64,000 bases of DNA from the NCBI GenBank assembly GCA_024347015.1, contig AP024889.1, positions 930,001-994,000 of the forward strand, in the 5' to 3' direction. The position numbers and the translations under genes are program-made. The notes under the pieces are model-generated. The model had not been told where the DNA came from. It made no database searches and worked only from the letters and a program-made list of their open reading frames with translations. The stretch is from Vibrio pectenicida. Lineage in GTDB: Bacteria; Pseudomonadota; Gammaproteobacteria; Enterobacterales; Vibrionaceae. Positions 61,965-64,000 of the stretch are shown here, piece by piece; the stretch's first letter is position 1, and each line of letters begins with the position of its first letter.

Positions 61965-63092
61965 TCAATGTTGCAAGTGCTTTGGAATTGCTAAGTGAGG
62001 TAAAGGCATAGGCTTTTCTCCTTTGCCAGTTCTAAACGCTTTGAGTTGCATGACGTAAGTAAGAATATGTGCAATGGCAACATAGAGCTGACTTGGTACG
62101 GCTTGTTCAATGGCGGTGGTGTGATAAATAGCGCGAGTCAATGGTGGAGCATTAATGATTTCAACCTGATTATCACGTGCGACCCTTTGGATGTGCATCG
62201 CGGTTTCATCAACGCCTTTAGCGACGATAAAAGGGGCATCAGATCGGCTTAAGTCATACTTTATGGCAACGGCATAATGGGTAGGGTTAGTTATCACGAC
62301 ATCGGCACTTGGCACCAGTTTATCAATTTTTCTACGAGCGAATTGCTGCTGTATCTGACGAATACGCTGTTTGACCTCTGGGCGTCCCTCATTGTTTTTA
62401 AACTCTTCTTTGAGTTCCTGTTTAGTCATTTTTAGTTCTTTTCCATGCTCCCACTTTTGATAAGGAATATCGATCACTCCAAATATGAGTAGAGCTAGCC
62501 CCATAAGTAAAAGACCATCGAAGAGTATTTGCATGAGATTAATGACACCTTGGGTAAGAGGTAGCCTTTGCATACCAAGCAAAGGCTGAAGGTGATTACT
62601 AAGGTAGGCATAAAGGACGGCGAAAATAACCAATACCTTAACGGTAGATTTTAGTAACTCGACTACTGAGCGGCTTGAAAACATGCGCTTTATTCCACTT
62701 ATAGGGTCGAGCTTACTAAGCTTTGGAAAAGCGTTAGCAATTCGAAACATCCAGCCCCCTAGCACCATAGTACTAGCGAAAGTGACGATAATAATGACGA
62801 TAAACAATGGAAGGAGCAAAGTAATGATCACGCCAAGACTTTGTCCTAACTGCTCGATCATTTGCATTGGATTTTCCAGGTCTTGCCTTGTTAAGGCCAT
62901 ATTGAATCGAAAGATGCCGGCAATATTGTCCCAAATTACGGTTAACTGACTATGGAAATATACTGCTACTACGAGAAAAATCGCGGCAGTGGTAAATTCT
63001 TTCGCTCTAGGGACCTGACCTTGCTCACGTGCTTTTTTTATTTTTTGCGGCGAGGCTTTTTCGGTTTTGTCTTGAGAAGATGACTCGCTCAT
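61965..63092 (-). CDS. flhB: FlhB, lateral flagellar export switch protein
   Basis: 375 residues, four membrane helices, and the autocleavage site NPTH in DVVITNPTHYAVAIKY that sets substrate specificity. N-terminal QDKTEKASPQKIKKAREQGQ is the family start. Its start overlaps the fliR stop by 4 bp. Confidence 0.97.
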   Translation of the reverse strand: MSESSSQDKTEKASPQKIKKAREQGQVPRAKEFTTAAIFLVVAVYFHSQLTVIWDNIAGIFRFNMALTRQDLENPMQMIEQLGQSLGVIITLLLPLFIVIIIVTFASTMVLGGWMFRIANAFPKLSKLDPISGIKRMFSSRSVVELLKSTVKVLVIFAVLYAYLSNHLQPLLGMQRLPLTQGVINLMQILFDGLLLMGLALLIFGVIDIPYQKWEHGKELKMTKQELKEEFKNNEGRPEVKQRIRQIQQQFARRKIDKLVPSADVVITNPTHYAVAIKYDLSRSDAPFIVAKGVDETAMHIQRVARDNQVEIINAPPLTRAIYHTTAIEQAVPSQLYVAIAHILTYVMQLKAFRTGKGEKPMPLPHLAIPKHLQH

Positions 63093-63865
63093 CCGCCCCC
63101 CGTCATAAATAGGTTTAGGAAGCGCAAGGTATCGTTGACCAAAATGGTGTAGCGACTTGGAACGCCAGATATGGAAATTAAAACACTGAACAAACCTAAC
63201 AGCATGGTCATAGGAAAGCCCAGTGCGTAGACATTGAGAGATGGTGCTGCTCGGTTCATGACTCCAAAACTAATGTTGGCTAATAACATAGAAACAATTG
63301 CAGGTAGAGCAAGTGCGAGTGCAGAAGCAAACATCCAACCAAAAAGAGTGATGATGCCCTTAAGCGATGCCGACGTTAAGCCTGAACCTACAGGCCACAC
63401 AACAAAACTTTGAATGAGTATGTCGATGACGACGAGATGTCCTTCAAGAGATAAAAATAGTAAGGTACTGAAAATTAAGAATACGCGTCCAAGAATAGCA
63501 ACAGACATACCATTGACAGGGTCGTTCATAATTGCCATACCTAACCCCATTTGCATCGAAATGATTTGGCCAAGAGTAGTGAAAATACTAAATAATAAGT
63601 GAAGTATCAGGCCGAAAAATAGCCCCCAAATGGCTTGTTCGAATGCCAAAAATAACGACGTTAGTGAAAAAAGATCCACTACTGGCATAGCAGGCATGAT
63701 GGGTGCAGCGACGACAACGATAGATAGTGCTAACAGGCTGCGAAGCCAAACAGGAATGAGGGCATCACCAAAAAAAGGCATAGAAATAAAAACAGCCCCA
63801 ACCCGAAAAAATGGCCACCAAAGCTGGCCAATAATGCGAGAGATGTCTGCAAAGGTGATATCCAT
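63089..63865 (-). CDS. fliR: FliR, lateral flagellar export apparatus protein
   Basis: 258-residue polytopic export-gate protein: six hydrophobic helices, RVGAVFISMPFFGDALIPVW and QIISMQMGLGMAIMNDPVNG blocks. Start overlaps the fliQ stop (TAATG) and stop overlaps flhB. Confidence 0.95.
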   Translation of the reverse strand: MDITFADISRIIGQLWWPFFRVGAVFISMPFFGDALIPVWLRSLLALSIVVVAAPIMPAMPVVDLFSLTSLFLAFEQAIWGLFFGLILHLLFSIFTTLGQIISMQMGLGMAIMNDPVNGMSVAILGRVFLIFSTLLFLSLEGHLVVIDILIQSFVVWPVGSGLTSASLKGIITLFGWMFASALALALPAIVSMLLANISFGVMNRAAPSLNVYALGFPMTMLLGLFSVLISISGVPSRYTILVNDTLRFLNLFMTGGG

Positions 63866-64000
63866 TAGCCGATCATTCCCGGAATGTTGTGAAATAAATA
63901 ATCGAATAGGTCCATAATTTTACGCAGCATCCAGTGGCCGGCGAATATCACCATCAGTAAAGTAACTAACAGGCGTGGTAAAAAGCTTAGTGTTTGCTCA
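63865..64000 (-). CDS. fliQ: FliQ C-terminal end (5' end outside window)
   Basis: Open frame entering from the right edge: EQTLSFLPRLLVTLLMVIFA, GHWMLRKIMDLFDYLFHNIP, GMIG, stop TAA at 63865-63867. This is the second helix and tail of FliQ (about 89 residues in full), an export-gate component. Directly coupled to fliR. Confidence 0.92.
   Translation of the reverse strand, partial: EQTLSFLPRLLVTLLMVIFAGHWMLRKIMDLFDYLFHNIPGMIG

Noticed and set aside
1..64000. CRISPR arrays, tRNA or rRNA genes, integrase-type att sites
   Set aside because: No spaced direct repeats of CRISPR type, no TTCGANNC-centred cloverleaf and no integrase gene were found by eye, so none are reported.

Overview
The window looks like a marine Vibrio or close relative. 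Three things point there: a Vibrio-type rnf (Na+-translocating electron transfer) operon end, a lateral (swarming) flagellar gene set with its own sigma-28, proton-type motor and LafA flagellin, and many secreted enzymes and toxins typical of animal-associated marine vibrios. This assignment is inferred from gene content and protein similarity recognised by eye, not from a database search.

Layout. 1-2670 (minus strand): end of the rnf operon (rnfC partial, rnfB, rnfA). 2945-5268 (minus): a lytic transglycosylase, flgN, flgM and flgA of the lateral system. 5357-15418 (plus): a sigma-54 promoter followed by flgBCDEFGHIJKL and a flagellin-flavoured gene of unknown role. 15415-19598: a DUF457 membrane hydrolase, a solute-binding protein, an OmpX/Ail-like barrel and an exported catalase-related peroxidase. 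19756-26227 (minus): the late lateral operon fliD-fliS-fliT-fliK-fliL-fliA-motA(lafT)-motB(lafU) with a clear sigma-54 promoter. 58817-64000 (minus): lafA, flhA, flhB, fliR and the end of fliQ.

Between fliD and lafA, which lie next to each other in the lateral cluster of V. parahaemolyticus, sits about 32 kb of accessory DNA (roughly 26.3-58.8 kb). It holds: a type VI secretion cargo locus (DUF6484 adaptor, a 1445-residue PAAR-like/VasX-like effector with a compositionally different C-terminal half, a DUF6708 immunity protein, a second immunity gene broken by a 116-bp tandem duplication, a 24-codon remnant of a third); an exported PI-PLC-like enzyme with a six-unit C-terminal repeat; a zone of mobile-element debris (REP-type Y1 transposase with GGACACACACC ends, IS3, ISL3 and IS66 remnants, truncated DUF3800 and MFS genes, a PAS-LuxR regulator with an internal stop); an acyl-homoserine-lactone synthase without an adjacent classical LuxR; glutathione peroxidase, lipase, glycosyltransferase-GtrA fusion, catalase and alternative oxidase; and a clear proaerolysin homologue with a furin-like activation site. 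The lafA terminator is duplicated on the far side of an LD-carboxypeptidase gene, which may mark one edge of this accessory DNA.

How it works together: the flagellar genes encode a complete swarming flagellum apart from early switch/export genes lying beyond the right edge; LafK-type sigma-54 control of early genes and FliA control of lafA fit the promoters seen. The inserted region adds competition (T6SS effector/immunity), host damage (aerolysin, PI-PLC, lipase), signalling (AHL synthase) and oxidative/nitrosative stress resistance (catalases, GPx, AOX).
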